Positions 1-6,626 of a stretch of DNA of 11,930 bases are shown here, one piece after another; position 1 is the first letter of the stretch; the number at the start of each line of letters is the position of its first letter. This stretch comes from Methylobacteriaceae bacterium (GTDB lineage: Bacteria > Pseudomonadota > Alphaproteobacteria > Rhizobiales > Beijerinckiaceae): the NCBI GenBank assembly GCA_019247255.1, contig JAFAPJ010000681.1, positions 1 to 11,930 of the forward strand. Reading direction: 5' to 3'. The notes under the pieces were generated by a model, which saw only the letters and a list, made by a program, of their open reading frames with translations, did no database searches and was not told the DNA's origin. Both the position numbers and the translations under genes were made by a program.

Positions 1-266
1 CGGCCTTCGCGATGGGCAAGTTTGCGCTGCGGGCGCTGGCGCAATGTCTCGCCCGCGAGCTCGCGCCGCAAGGCGTCCACGTCGCGCATTTCGTGATCGA
101 CGGCGGGATCGCGTCGAGCATGCGGAGCGATCGTCCGGCCGACGGAGCGGAGGACCGCTGGCTCGACCCGGACGCGATCGCCCGCGAATACCTCCACGTC
201 CACCGCCAGCATCGCAGCGCCTGGACCTGGGAAGTCGAGCTCAGGCCGTGGGTGGAGAGGTTCTGA
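1..266 (+). CDS. Short-chain dehydrogenase/reductase, C-terminal part (5' end outside window)
   Basis: This is the last 87 or so codons of an SDR-fold oxidoreductase; the reading frame enters from the left edge and stops with TGA at 264-266. The fragment opens AFAMGKFALRALAQ, the alpha-F helix of the Rossmann fold with the catalytic-helix Lys. It continues ELAPQGVHVAHFVIDGGI, matching the beta-6 strand and the 'hVahfviDG' segment of SDRs. It ends with LDPDAIAREY and a WTWEVELRPW tail that recur in one alphaproteobacterial and actinobacterial SDR clade. In the usual YxxxK motif the position four before Lys is Phe here, so the catalytic Tyr appears to be absent; I recall this as a feature of that clade. 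The substrate is unknown and the nucleotide-binding half is not visible. The gene converges with pheC, leaving 9 bases between the two stops. Confidence 0.85.
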   Translation, partial: AFAMGKFALRALAQCLARELAPQGVHVAHFVIDGGIASSMRSDRPADGAEDRWLDPDAIAREYLHVHRQHRSAWTWEVELRPWVERF

Positions 267-275
267 GCCGCCCGC

Positions 276-1049
276 TCACTCCAGCCACTTCTTGACCAGG
301 CCCTCGTAGGTCCCGTTCTGCCGCGCGATGTGAAGCCAGGCGTCCACGAATTCCTTGAGCGCCACGTCGCGGGGCAGGAGATAGGCCTTCTCGGCGAAGT
401 CGAAAGGCTGGTCCGGGTGCACCGCGCAGAGCACGCCCGGATGCAGCTTCTGCTGGTAGCGGGTCTCGGACGCGTCGGTCATCATCAGGTCGGCGCGGCC
501 GCCCGCGACCTCCTCGAAGATCTTGGTGTTGTCCGGGAAGACGACGATTTCGGCCTGCTTGAGGTTGGCGCGCGCAAAGCGCTCGTTCGTCCCGCCCGGA
601 TTGACCACGGCCTTGACGCCCGGCTTGTCGATATCGGCGATCGTCTGGAACTTGCCGACGTTCTCGCATTTCGTGATGGGCGTCTTGCCTTCGCGCAGAT
701 AGGGCGCCGAGAAGAACGCCTTCTTCTGCCGGTCGAGCGTGACCGAGATGCCCCCCATGGCGACGTCGAACTTGTCGGCCTCGAAATCGGCCATCAGGTT
801 GGACCAGCTCGTCGGCACGAATTCCACCTTCACGCCGAGAGCCTTGCCGAGCTCGGTGGCGAGGTCGATGTCCATGCCCGAGAAGCCGCCCTTCTCCCGG
901 TCGAGATAGGTGAACGGCTTGTAGTCGCCCGTCGAGCCGACCCGGATCACGCCCTTCTGGAGGATCGCGTCGAGCCGGGTCTGCGCGTCCGCGAAGGCCG
1001 GCGACACGACGGCGAGGGCGAGGGCGAGGCTGGCGAGCAGGCGTTTCAT
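276..1049 (-). CDS. pheC: Periplasmic cyclohexadienyl dehydratase (PheC-type), SBP_bac_3 fold
   Basis: The predicted protein has 257 residues. It starts at ATG 1049-1047, giving MKRLL, a hydrophobic stretch and an AFA cleavage site near residue 20, so it should be exported. A longer in-frame start at 1109 would add an Arg-rich stretch ahead of the signal peptide and is unlikely. The fold is that of amino-acid ABC transporter binding proteins, but long segments match Pseudomonas aeruginosa PheC as I remember it: TGDYKPF (40-46), PTSW.NLM.DF (79-89), YLREGKTPIT (117-126), NPGGTNERFARANLK (150-164), LMMTDASE, and the CAVHPDQPFDFAEKAYLLPRD block. PheC enzymes decarboxylate and dehydrate prephenate or arogenate to phenylpyruvate or phenylalanine. 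The Glu of the NPGGTNE motif, which I believe is the catalytic acid, is present. No permease or ATPase gene lies next to it, which favours an enzyme over a transporter subunit. It follows the lysR gene by 81 bases and may be cotranscribed with it. Confidence 0.85.
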   Translation of the reverse strand: MKRLLASLALALAVVSPAFADAQTRLDAILQKGVIRVGSTGDYKPFTYLDREKGGFSGMDIDLATELGKALGVKVEFVPTSWSNLMADFEADKFDVAMGGISVTLDRQKKAFFSAPYLREGKTPITKCENVGKFQTIADIDKPGVKAVVNPGGTNERFARANLKQAEIVVFPDNTKIFEEVAGGRADLMMTDASETRYQQKLHPGVLCAVHPDQPFDFAEKAYLLPRDVALKEFVDAWLHIARQNGTYEGLVKKWLE

Positions 1050-1130
1050 CCGAGGCGGTCTCCGGGCCGGTTGCAGGCGCCATCTTGCCCGCCGGGCCCG
1101 CCGACGCAATCGCGTGCGGCGCGGTCGCGG

Positions 1131-1991
1131 CTAGCGCAAGGCATGGCAAGCGGACCCAACGACGTCTCGAAACCAACGGGCGCCCGGGTCGGCCTGCGTT
1201 TCGGCGCGCCAGGCGAGACGGAAGCGGATCGGCTCCAGGTCGATCGGCGGCTCGGCCACGACCAGCCGGTCCGCATAAGCCGGTCCGGCGCGTCCGGGCA
1301 GCATCGCGAGCCGACGCTGGCCAATGATGAGCGGCGCGAGATCGACGGAGGGCGGCACGACCCGCGCGACGTGCCGCCGGCGGCCGAGCGCAGCGAGCGC
1401 CCGGTCAACCGCGTCATGAACGGGCGAGGGGGCCGGCGCGACAAGAACGTGGTCGAGCGCGCAGAAGCGCTCGAGCGACAGGGGGATGTCCTCGCGTGGC
1501 CCCAGCAACGCGACGAGACGGTCGGAGAAAGCGTGTCGCGAGCGCCAATGCGGCGCGAGGCGTTCTCCCGGGGCGATGGCCACGTCCCAGTCGCCGCCCG
1601 CCTCCGCGAGCCCACCCACCACCTCCAGCGCCACCGGGCCGGGCGCGTCGCCCAGCGCAGCGTCCAGTCTGGAGAGCAGCAGCGACTGGACGTAGCCGCT
1701 CGCAACGAGACGGAACCGGCGCGTGCCGGATGGCCAGCGAGGCCCTGAAAGGGCGTCCAGCGCCTCCAGGGCGGCCCTGACATGGACCGCGGCCGCCTCG
1801 GCCCGACGGGTCACGCGAAAGCTTGGGCCGTGGCCTGCGAAGAGCGGGTCCGCGAAATGCTCCCGGAGCCTGCGCACATGCCCGCTCATCGTGGGCTGGC
1901 TCACGCCCTCGCGCCGTGCTGCCGCCGAGACGCCGCGGGCATCCAGGATGGCCGCGAACGCACGCAGCAGCTTGGGATCGAGGTCGCCCAT
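1131..1991 (-). CDS. LysR-family transcriptional regulator
   Basis: A 286-residue regulator of usual LysR length. Residues about 5-65 form the winged helix-turn-helix: LLRAFAAILDARGVSAAARR, then GVSQPTMSGHVRRLREHFADPLF as the recognition helix and wing. The DPLF and RVTRRAEA segments place it in the NodD/PcpR-like branch. The rest is a periplasmic-binding-protein-like effector domain that is weakly conserved and Arg/Ala-rich. ATG 1991-1989 starts directly at the expected MGDLDPKLLRAF. The downstream neighbour on the same strand is pheC, 81 bases away, and a small unknown gene diverges on the other side. LysR regulators commonly repress themselves and control the divergent gene, so the 88-base region 1992-2079 is the likely control region. 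The effector is unknown; an aromatic amino acid or prephenate-related compound is only a guess from the pheC neighbour. Confidence 0.9.
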   Translation of the reverse strand: MGDLDPKLLRAFAAILDARGVSAAARREGVSQPTMSGHVRRLREHFADPLFAGHGPSFRVTRRAEAAAVHVRAALEALDALSGPRWPSGTRRFRLVASGYVQSLLLSRLDAALGDAPGPVALEVVGGLAEAGGDWDVAIAPGERLAPHWRSRHAFSDRLVALLGPREDIPLSLERFCALDHVLVAPAPSPVHDAVDRALAALGRRRHVARVVPPSVDLAPLIIGQRRLAMLPGRAGPAYADRLVVAEPPIDLEPIRFRLAWRAETQADPGARWFRDVVGSACHALR

Positions 1992-1999
1992 AGGCCGGA

Positions 2000-2017
2000 C
2001 CCTATAGCGAGTATGGG
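2000..2017. promoter_or_regulatory. Candidate LysR operator: imperfect dyad upstream of lysR
   Basis: The sequence CCCTATAGCGAGTATGGG forms an imperfect inverted repeat: CCC with GGG, and ATA with TAT, around a GCGAG centre with one unpaired T. It begins 8 bases before the lysR start, in the gap it shares with the divergent gene. LysR proteins bind short AT-rich interrupted dyads in such places, often overlapping their own promoter. The TATAG/TATGGG segment is also the only AT-rich patch in this gap. The match to a strict T-N11-A box is poor, so this is a guess from position and symmetry. Confidence 0.25.
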
Positions 2018-2079
2018 CCCGAGCGAGCTAGGCGCGTGCCTGCGTAGGTGTGAGCGTCGATCTCGACACGGAGGCCGGG

Positions 2080-2436
2080 ATGCTCACCACCGAGGACTTG
2101 CTGCGGCTCTTGCCCGGACGGACCTTGCACCACGAGCTCGCTCCTGGTTCGCCGCAGGGAGAAGGCTTGGCGCTCTTCCATTTCGGCGCGGACGGGCGCG
2201 CCGTCGCCAGATTGCCGGGCGGTCGGCTCATAAGCGGAGCCTATCGGATCCAGGACGACGCCTACGTGCTGGATTGGGATGGCGGATTGCAGAACAGCCG
2301 CTCGACCCTGACGCCTGACGAGAGCGGCCGCTACATATGCCGGAACGCCGAGACCGGCGCCGTCCGCTCGACCGTCGTCGACGTGGTGGACGGCGATCCG
2401 GCCGGTCTGAGCTCGGCGCGCTCGACTTCTCTCTAA
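2080..2436 (+). CDS. Small conserved-looking protein of unknown function (118 residues)
   Basis: I do not recognise this gene. ATG 2080 is preceded by GGAGG at 2070-2074, five bases away, which decides the start over an in-frame GTG at 2050. The protein has no signal peptide or membrane segment. Its centre contains short beta-strand-like stretches separated by turns: GLALFHFGADGRAVARL, GAYRIQDDAYVLDW, LTPDESGRYICRNAETG. This arrangement, with a 'G-Y-I...D-x-Y-x-L-x-W' strand and a 'G-x-Y-x-C' strand, recalls small lipocalin-like or DUF995-type beta-barrels, but I cannot assign a family. Codon use is like the neighbours. It diverges from lysR and converges on aroQ, whose stop codon it overlaps by three bases. 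Being the divergent partner of a LysR gene makes it a candidate target of that regulator. Confidence 0.65.
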   Translation: MLTTEDLLRLLPGRTLHHELAPGSPQGEGLALFHFGADGRAVARLPGGRLISGAYRIQDDAYVLDWDGGLQNSRSTLTPDESGRYICRNAETGAVRSTVVDVVDGDPAGLSSARSTSL

Positions 2437-2864
2437 CCCGGTGACAGGAGCGCCTCGAGCGCGAGCTCGTAGGAGAGCACGCCGAACCCGGCGATGACGC
2501 CGCGCACGACGGGCGCGAGATGCGAGCGGTGCCGGAAGGGCTCGCGCGCATGCACGTTCGAGAGATGCACCTCGATCGCCTTGCAGCGCGACGCGGTGAT
2601 CGCGTCCCGAAGCGCGATGGACGTGTGGGTGTAGGCGCCGGCGTTCAGGATTACGGCCTCGCCCGCCTGGCCGGCCTCCTGGATCCAGGTGACGAGCTCG
2701 CCCTCGTGGTTCGATTGCTGGAACAGGATCGCGGCCCGGTCGCCCGCGCGCGCGACGAGCCGGGCCTCGATGTCCGCGAGGGTCAGGGTCCCGTAGATGC
2801 CGGGCTCCCGGGTCCCGAGAAGGTTGAGGTTCGGCCCGTTGAGGACGTGGATGCGCAGGCTCAC
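2433..2864 (-). CDS. aroQ: Type II 3-dehydroquinate dehydratase
   Basis: A 143-residue protein of normal type II length. It dehydrates 3-dehydroquinate to 3-dehydroshikimate, a step of the shikimate pathway and, reversibly, of quinate catabolism; the enzyme is a cytosolic dodecamer. All hallmark segments are present: [17 protein letters not shown] (9-25) with the catalytic Arg19 and Tyr24 on the flexible loop, QSNHEGELV (50-58), [16 protein letters not shown] with Asn74 and His80, and [17 protein letters not shown] with His100 and Arg107/Arg111. The start is GTG 2864-2862, overlapping the ilvD stop as GTGA, so translation is probably coupled and the gene needs no strong site of its own. In many alphaproteobacteria the housekeeping aroQ lies just before accB-accC; here it sits with ilvD instead, so it may be a second copy. 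Confidence 0.95.
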   Translation of the reverse strand: MSLRIHVLNGPNLNLLGTREPGIYGTLTLADIEARLVARAGDRAAILFQQSNHEGELVTWIQEAGQAGEAVILNAGAYTHTSIALRDAITASRCKAIEVHLSNVHAREPFRHRSHLAPVVRGVIAGFGVLSYELALEALLSPG

Positions 2865-4576
2865 GAGGGCAGGCCCATCTCGGCCGCGGCCGGATTGACC
2901 CAGCGCGCGCCGCCGTCATGCGTGACGGCGCCGTACTCGGCGCCGCCGACGAGCCGGGCGTATTTGGCGAGGAGCCCGGCGCGATGGCGCGGGGCAGGCG
3001 GCGACCAGGCCGCGCGGCGCCGCTCCAGCTCGGCCGGCTCGACCAGGAGGTCGATGCGCCGAGCCGACCCGTCGATGCGGATCCGGTCGCCCGTCCGGAC
3101 GAGGGCGAGCGGCCCGCCGGACGCGGCCTCGGGCGCGATATGGCCGATACAGAGGCCGCGAGTCGCGCCGGAGAAGCGGCCATCGGTCAGGAGCGCGACC
3201 TTCTCGCCCATCTTCTGGCCGTAGATCAGTGCCGTGACGCCCAGCATCTCCCGCATGCCGGGACCGCCGGCCGGCCCTTCGTAGCGCACGACCAGCACCT
3301 CGCCGGCCTCGTAGGCGCGGGCCCGGACGGCGCGGGCGCATTCCTCCTCGCTGTCGAAGACGCGGGCCGGGCCTTCGAAGACCGTGCCGGCGAGGCCTGC
3401 GACTTTCAGGAGCGCGCCGGCCGGGGCGAGCGAACCCTTGAGCACGACGAGCCCGCCGTCGGGGCGGATCGCGTTCTCGGCGCGGCGGATCACGGCGCCG
3501 TCGGGGTCGGGCGCGGCGCCGTGTTCCTCGGCGAGCGCCCGGCCCGTCACGGTCGGGGTCGTCCCGTCGATCGCACCTGCGCGGATCAGCTCGCGGATCA
3601 CGACCGAGACGCCGCCGCGATCATGGACGTCCTTGGCGACGAAGCGGCCGCCCGGCCGCAGGTCGCCGATGAGCGGCGTTCGGGCGAAGACCGCCGCGAC
3701 GTCGTCGATCGAGAAGCGGATCCCGGCCTCGTTCGCGATCGCCGGGATGTGCAGCGCCGCGTTCGTCGAGCCGCCGGTCGCCGCGACGATCGCGCAGGCG
3801 TTCTCGAGCGAGGTGCGGGTGACGAGGTCGCGCGGAAGCGGGCCGCCCCGGCGCAGGAGCTCCATGACGATCCGGCCCGCGCGCTTCGCGATCGCGAGCC
3901 GCTCGGCATGGACGCCGGGCACGAGCGACGAGTTTGGGACGGTGAGACCGAGCGCCTCGGCCACCATGGCCATCGTGTTCGCCGTGAACTGTCCGGCGCA
4001 GGCGCCGATCGTCGGCTTCGCGGCCCGCTCCATCCCGTCGAGCACGGACGGGTCGAGCGCGCCCGTCATCACGGTCCCGACCGCCTCGTACGCGTCGAGG
4101 ACGGTCACGTCGCGGCCCTCGAACCGCCCGGGCAGCGCCGCGCCGCCGAAGAGGAATAACCCGGGCACGTTGCAGCGCACGATCCCCATCATCGCGCCGG
4201 GCAGGGTCTTGTCGCAGCCCCCGAAGGCGATCACGCCGTCATAGGCGTGACCGTGAACCACGGCCTCGATCGAGTCTGCGATGATCTCGCGGGATACGAG
4301 GGAATACTTCATGCCCTCGTGGTTCATGCCGATCCCGTCAGAGATCGAAATCGTCGTGAATTCGCGAGGCGTTCCGCCGGCTTCCTCAACTCCCGTCTTA
4401 GCGGCCTCGGCTTGCGGGCCGTGGGTCATGTTGCAGGGGGTGACGTCGCCCTTCATGGAGACGACGCCGATCATCGGCCGGGCGATCGCCTCGTCGTCGA
4501 GACCCATCGCGCGCATGAAGGCGCGATGCGGGGTGCGTTCGATCCCGAGCCGCGTGACGTCCGACCGCAATGCCAC
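2861..4576 (-). CDS. ilvD: Dihydroxy-acid dehydratase family protein (IlvD/Edd family)
   Basis: A 571-residue iron-sulfur dehydratase. IlvD converts 2,3-dihydroxy-isovalerate and -methylvalerate to the 2-oxo acids of valine and isoleucine synthesis; close relatives dehydrate sugar acids. Cluster cysteines are visible at C48 (VTPCN), C121 (GGCDKTLPG) and C193 ([13 protein letters not shown]), a three-Cys set like that of [2Fe-2S] family members. K123 after C121 is the Lys that is carbamylated to bind Mg, and [10 protein letters not shown] near the C-terminus carries the catalytic Ser. [19 protein letters not shown] and [14 protein letters not shown] are typical IlvD segments. GTG 4576-4574 is chosen because conserved sequence begins right after it ([18 protein letters not shown]); GAGGA lies about ten bases upstream. 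The frame stays open to a TTG at 4636, but that would nearly reach the divergent gene. The downstream aroQ overlaps it by four bases. A true DHAD versus a sugar-acid dehydratase cannot be settled from sequence alone. Confidence 0.85.
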   Translation of the reverse strand: MALRSDVTRLGIERTPHRAFMRAMGLDDEAIARPMIGVVSMKGDVTPCNMTHGPQAEAAKTGVEEAGGTPREFTTISISDGIGMNHEGMKYSLVSREIIADSIEAVVHGHAYDGVIAFGGCDKTLPGAMMGIVRCNVPGLFLFGGAALPGRFEGRDVTVLDAYEAVGTVMTGALDPSVLDGMERAAKPTIGACAGQFTANTMAMVAEALGLTVPNSSLVPGVHAERLAIAKRAGRIVMELLRRGGPLPRDLVTRTSLENACAIVAATGGSTNAALHIPAIANEAGIRFSIDDVAAVFARTPLIGDLRPGGRFVAKDVHDRGGVSVVIRELIRAGAIDGTTPTVTGRALAEEHGAAPDPDGAVIRRAENAIRPDGGLVVLKGSLAPAGALLKVAGLAGTVFEGPARVFDSEEECARAVRARAYEAGEVLVVRYEGPAGGPGMREMLGVTALIYGQKMGEKVALLTDGRFSGATRGLCIGHIAPEAASGGPLALVRTGDRIRIDGSARRIDLLVEPAELERRRAAWSPPAPRHRAGLLAKYARLVGGAEYGAVTHDGGARWVNPAAAEMGLPS

Positions 4577-4647
4577 CCGCGCATCATCCTCGCCAGTCGG
4601 TCGCGAGAGGTAGCGGAGCGGGCCTGCGGCCGGCAAGGTGCGCCGGC

Positions 4648-5433
4648 ATGAAGCTCATCGCCAATCTCTCGCTCCTCTTCACCGAGCGCCCGCTCGTCGA
4701 GCGGTTCGCGGCCGCCGCCCGCGCCGGCTTCGAGGGGGTCGAGATTCAGTTTCCCTACGACGTCCCGGCGGATGTGCTCCGGGCCGCGGCGGGGTCGCTG
4801 CCGATCGAGCTCATCAACGTCCGCTCGGCGCGGCCCGACGGCGTCGGCATCGCGACGGACGCGGGTGGTCGCGCGCTGTTCGCCGAGGAGCTCGACCGGA
4901 CCTTGCGCTACGCGGAGACGCTCGGGGTCCGGAAGGTCAACGTCCTCGCCTGGGCGCCGCCGCCCGGCCAGTCGGAGAGCGAAACGGAGGCCGCGCTTGC
5001 CGGAAACGTCCGGCTCGCCGCCGAGCGCCTGAGCCCTCGCGGGATCGCGGTCGTGGTCGAATGCGTGAACCCGGTCGACGCGCCCGGCTTCTGGCTGCGC
5101 GACGTCGGGACGTCGCTCGGCTTCCTCGACAGGCTCGGGGACGACCGGGTGCGCTTTCAGCTCGATTTCTACCACATGGCCCGGACCGAGCCCGATCTCG
5201 TCGGGGCGATCGCCCGGGCCGGCCCGCGGATCGGCCATTTGCAGTTCGCGGACGCGCCGGGCCGGCACGAGCCCGGGACCGGCGCGATCCATTTCGGGTC
5301 GGCTTTCGCGGCGCTTCGGGCGGCGGGCTACAACGGCGCCGTCTCGGCCGAGTACCGGCCCGTTGGACGCACGGAGGACGGGCTCGGCTGGATGGCGGAG
5401 GTTCCGGCCTGGCTCGGCCGGGACCGGGCCTGA
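4648..5433 (+). CDS. hyi: Hydroxypyruvate isomerase family TIM-barrel protein
   Basis: A 261-residue xylose-isomerase-like TIM barrel, about the length of E. coli Hyi. It shares Hyi's layout: [11 protein letters not shown] at the start, [12 protein letters not shown] (27-38), the [13 protein letters not shown] strand (88-100), [13 protein letters not shown] (138-150), [11 protein letters not shown] (171-181), [18 protein letters not shown] (195-212) and SAEYRPVG (233 onward). Likely metal ligands are E138, D173, Q199 and E235, the last also a general base by family analogy. Hyi interconverts hydroxypyruvate and tartronate semialdehyde; the related OtnI isomerises 2-oxo-tetronates, so the substrate is uncertain. 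ATG 4648 has AAGGTG seven bases upstream; the longer in-frame start at 4570 lacks homology. The gene diverges from ilvD across 71 bases and converges with the RNase T2 gene, three bases between stops. Confidence 0.85.
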   Translation: MKLIANLSLLFTERPLVERFAAAARAGFEGVEIQFPYDVPADVLRAAAGSLPIELINVRSARPDGVGIATDAGGRALFAEELDRTLRYAETLGVRKVNVLAWAPPPGQSESETEAALAGNVRLAAERLSPRGIAVVVECVNPVDAPGFWLRDVGTSLGFLDRLGDDRVRFQLDFYHMARTEPDLVGAIARAGPRIGHLQFADAPGRHEPGTGAIHFGSAFAALRAAGYNGAVSAEYRPVGRTEDGLGWMAEVPAWLGRDRA

Positions 5434-5436
5434 CCG

Positions 5437-6090
5437 TCAGCGTGGCGGCGCGACCCGGATCGGCCCGAAGCGGCAGGAGCGCTGGTCGACCTCCGGGCAG
5501 GAGCGGAAACCCGAGAGGTCCTTCGTGAGGCAGATCCGCACCTCTTCCAGCGCGCCGCGGCGGCAGGAGACCGCCATCATGTCGGACCGCAGCCCCGGAT
5601 TGACGGCCGCGAAGGCGCGCTCGATCGTCAGCGGTCGCGTCTCGGCTTCCTCCCCGAGCAACGCGAAGGGCTCCGGCACGACGACCTTCTCGCGCGCGGC
5701 CCGCACGGCCCGCAGGTAATCGGCGGGGCTCAGCCCGGAGCAGGTCCCGTGCTTGCGCCACTCGTAGCGGGCGAGGGCGAGTTCCGGCCAGATGCTCGCC
5801 GCCTCGTCGGACAGGGAGGCCGGCAGGCCGCGGCTGTCGCAATCCGACGGGTAGCCCCGCTCGTATTGCGGCCAGAGCCCGTGGACCACGAAGCCGAGCC
5901 GGCGTCCGGCCTGGCATTGGCTCGACCCGCGCGCCTCCCCGGTCGTCTCGCAGAAACCCGGCGACCAGGAGAGCGCCAGGACGTAGAAATCAAATCGGCC
6001 CGGCGTGCCAGGCGCTTGCGCTCCGGCCGGGGCCGCGACGGCGAAGAGCGCCGCGAGCGCGAGGAACCCCCGCCGCAGCGCACCCCTCAC
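5437..6090 (-). CDS. Secreted ribonuclease T2 family protein
   Basis: A 217-residue RNase T2/RNase I-type endoribonuclease that cleaves single-stranded RNA through 2',3'-cyclic phosphates with little base preference. Start GTG 6090-6088 overlaps the previous gene's stop (GTGA) and gives MRGALRR, a hydrophobic core and an AGA|QA-like cleavage site near residues 22-26, so it should be periplasmic or secreted. The first conserved strand is FDFYVLALSWSPGFCE (33-48). Catalytic site 1 is FVVHGLWPQ with H70, and site 2 is YEWRKHGTC with E110, K113 and H114; all catalytic residues are intact. Several cysteines (47, 59, 84, 117 and three or more near the C-terminus) are expected to form disulfides. 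A longer in-frame start at 6165 would lie inside the preceding gene and put basic sequence before the signal, so it is rejected. Likely role: scavenging phosphate or nucleotides from external RNA. Confidence 0.92.
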   Translation of the reverse strand: MRGALRRGFLALAALFAVAAPAGAQAPGTPGRFDFYVLALSWSPGFCETTGEARGSSQCQAGRRLGFVVHGLWPQYERGYPSDCDSRGLPASLSDEAASIWPELALARYEWRKHGTCSGLSPADYLRAVRAAREKVVVPEPFALLGEEAETRPLTIERAFAAVNPGLRSDMMAVSCRRGALEEVRICLTKDLSGFRSCPEVDQRSCRFGPIRVAPPR

Positions 6091-6524
6091 GGCCGTGCCA
6101 TGCGGCAGGCTGGGCTGAAAGCGAGGTTGCGGTCGAGGCCGATGACGCAGAACTCGATGCCCCAACCGTTGCCGATGAAGTCGAGATCTTCCCGGACCGA
6201 GTAATCGATGCGGGTGCGCCGCCCGTCCGACACCGTCACGGTCGCCGTGCAGAAACGCCGCGGAATGGTGTCGAGGCCCCAGGGCCGCCAGGCGACCGGC
6301 TTGATCTGCTCGTATTCGCGGATGGTGAGGTCGGAGCGCCAGAACTTCGCTTCCTTCTCGGCGAAGTTCGTGGACACGCGGGACAGGACCGCCGGGTCGC
6401 CGCAGGTCGGCAGCTCGGCGACGTAGGGGAATTCGCGCTCTTCCGCCGGGGTCACCTCCCGGGCGGAGGCTGCGCCGGCGACGACGAGGGTGGACACGAG
6501 AAAAGCAGCGAGGCGGCCGCGCAT
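6087..6524 (-). CDS. Small exported four-cysteine protein of unknown function, coupled to RNase T2
   Basis: A 145-residue protein. ATG 6524-6522 starts MRGRLAAFLVSTLVVAGAASA, a clear Sec signal peptide with an ASA cleavage site near residue 21; an upstream in-frame start at 6608 only adds basic sequence. The mature part of about 124 residues has four cysteines (41, 92, 126, 140), compatible with two disulfides. It alternates charged and beta-like segments: LPTCGDP, NFAEKEAKFWRSDLTIREYEQIKPVAWRPWG, RRFCTATVTVSDGRRTRIDYSV, GIEFCVIGLDR. I know similar uncharacterised proteins in Rhizobiales but no assigned function. Its stop overlaps the RNase T2 start by four bases (GTGA), so the two are translationally coupled. 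A helper, targeting partner or inhibitor of the RNase is conceivable but unproven. Confidence 0.8.
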   Translation of the reverse strand: MRGRLAAFLVSTLVVAGAASAREVTPAEEREFPYVAELPTCGDPAVLSRVSTNFAEKEAKFWRSDLTIREYEQIKPVAWRPWGLDTIPRRFCTATVTVSDGRRTRIDYSVREDLDFIGNGWGIEFCVIGLDRNLAFSPACRMARP

Positions 6525-6600
6525 GGAACCCGTCCGGACAAGGTTGCCTGACCCTGACGGAGCGCGGCGGCGCCGGTCAATGGCCCGGCCGCAACACTTG

Positions 6601-6620
6601 GCCCGCAACGCTGCGCGGGC
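6601..6620 (-). terminator. Candidate hairpin downstream of fabI
   Basis: GCCCGC and GCGGGC form a perfect six-base stem around an eight-base loop, seven bases after the fabI stop and before the next same-strand gene. There is no T-rich tail on the minus strand after it, so it is not a clear intrinsic terminator. It could equally be an RNA 3'-end stabilising hairpin or chance in GC-rich DNA. Confidence 0.3.
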
Positions 6621-6626
6621 GACGCA

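Noticed and set aside
276..1049. Reading pheC as an ordinary amino-acid ABC transporter binding protein
   Set aside because: The fold is shared, but the PheC-specific segments are too extensive and no transporter genes are next to it.
330..1748. Long 472-codon open frame on + opposite pheC and lysR
   Set aside because: It is antisense to two genes with clear family motifs, its translation is Arg/Asp/Glu/His-rich low-complexity sequence, and it spans both genes and their gap as expected from G/C third-position bias.
2002..3183. 393-codon minus-strand frame over aroQ and the end of ilvD
   Set aside because: It runs through aroQ, part of ilvD and the small + gene in another frame, and its product is Arg/Pro/Ser-rich.
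2918..4159. Long 413-codon open frame on + opposite ilvD
   Set aside because: Antisense shadow of a strongly conserved dehydratase, with no recognisable motif or ribosome site.
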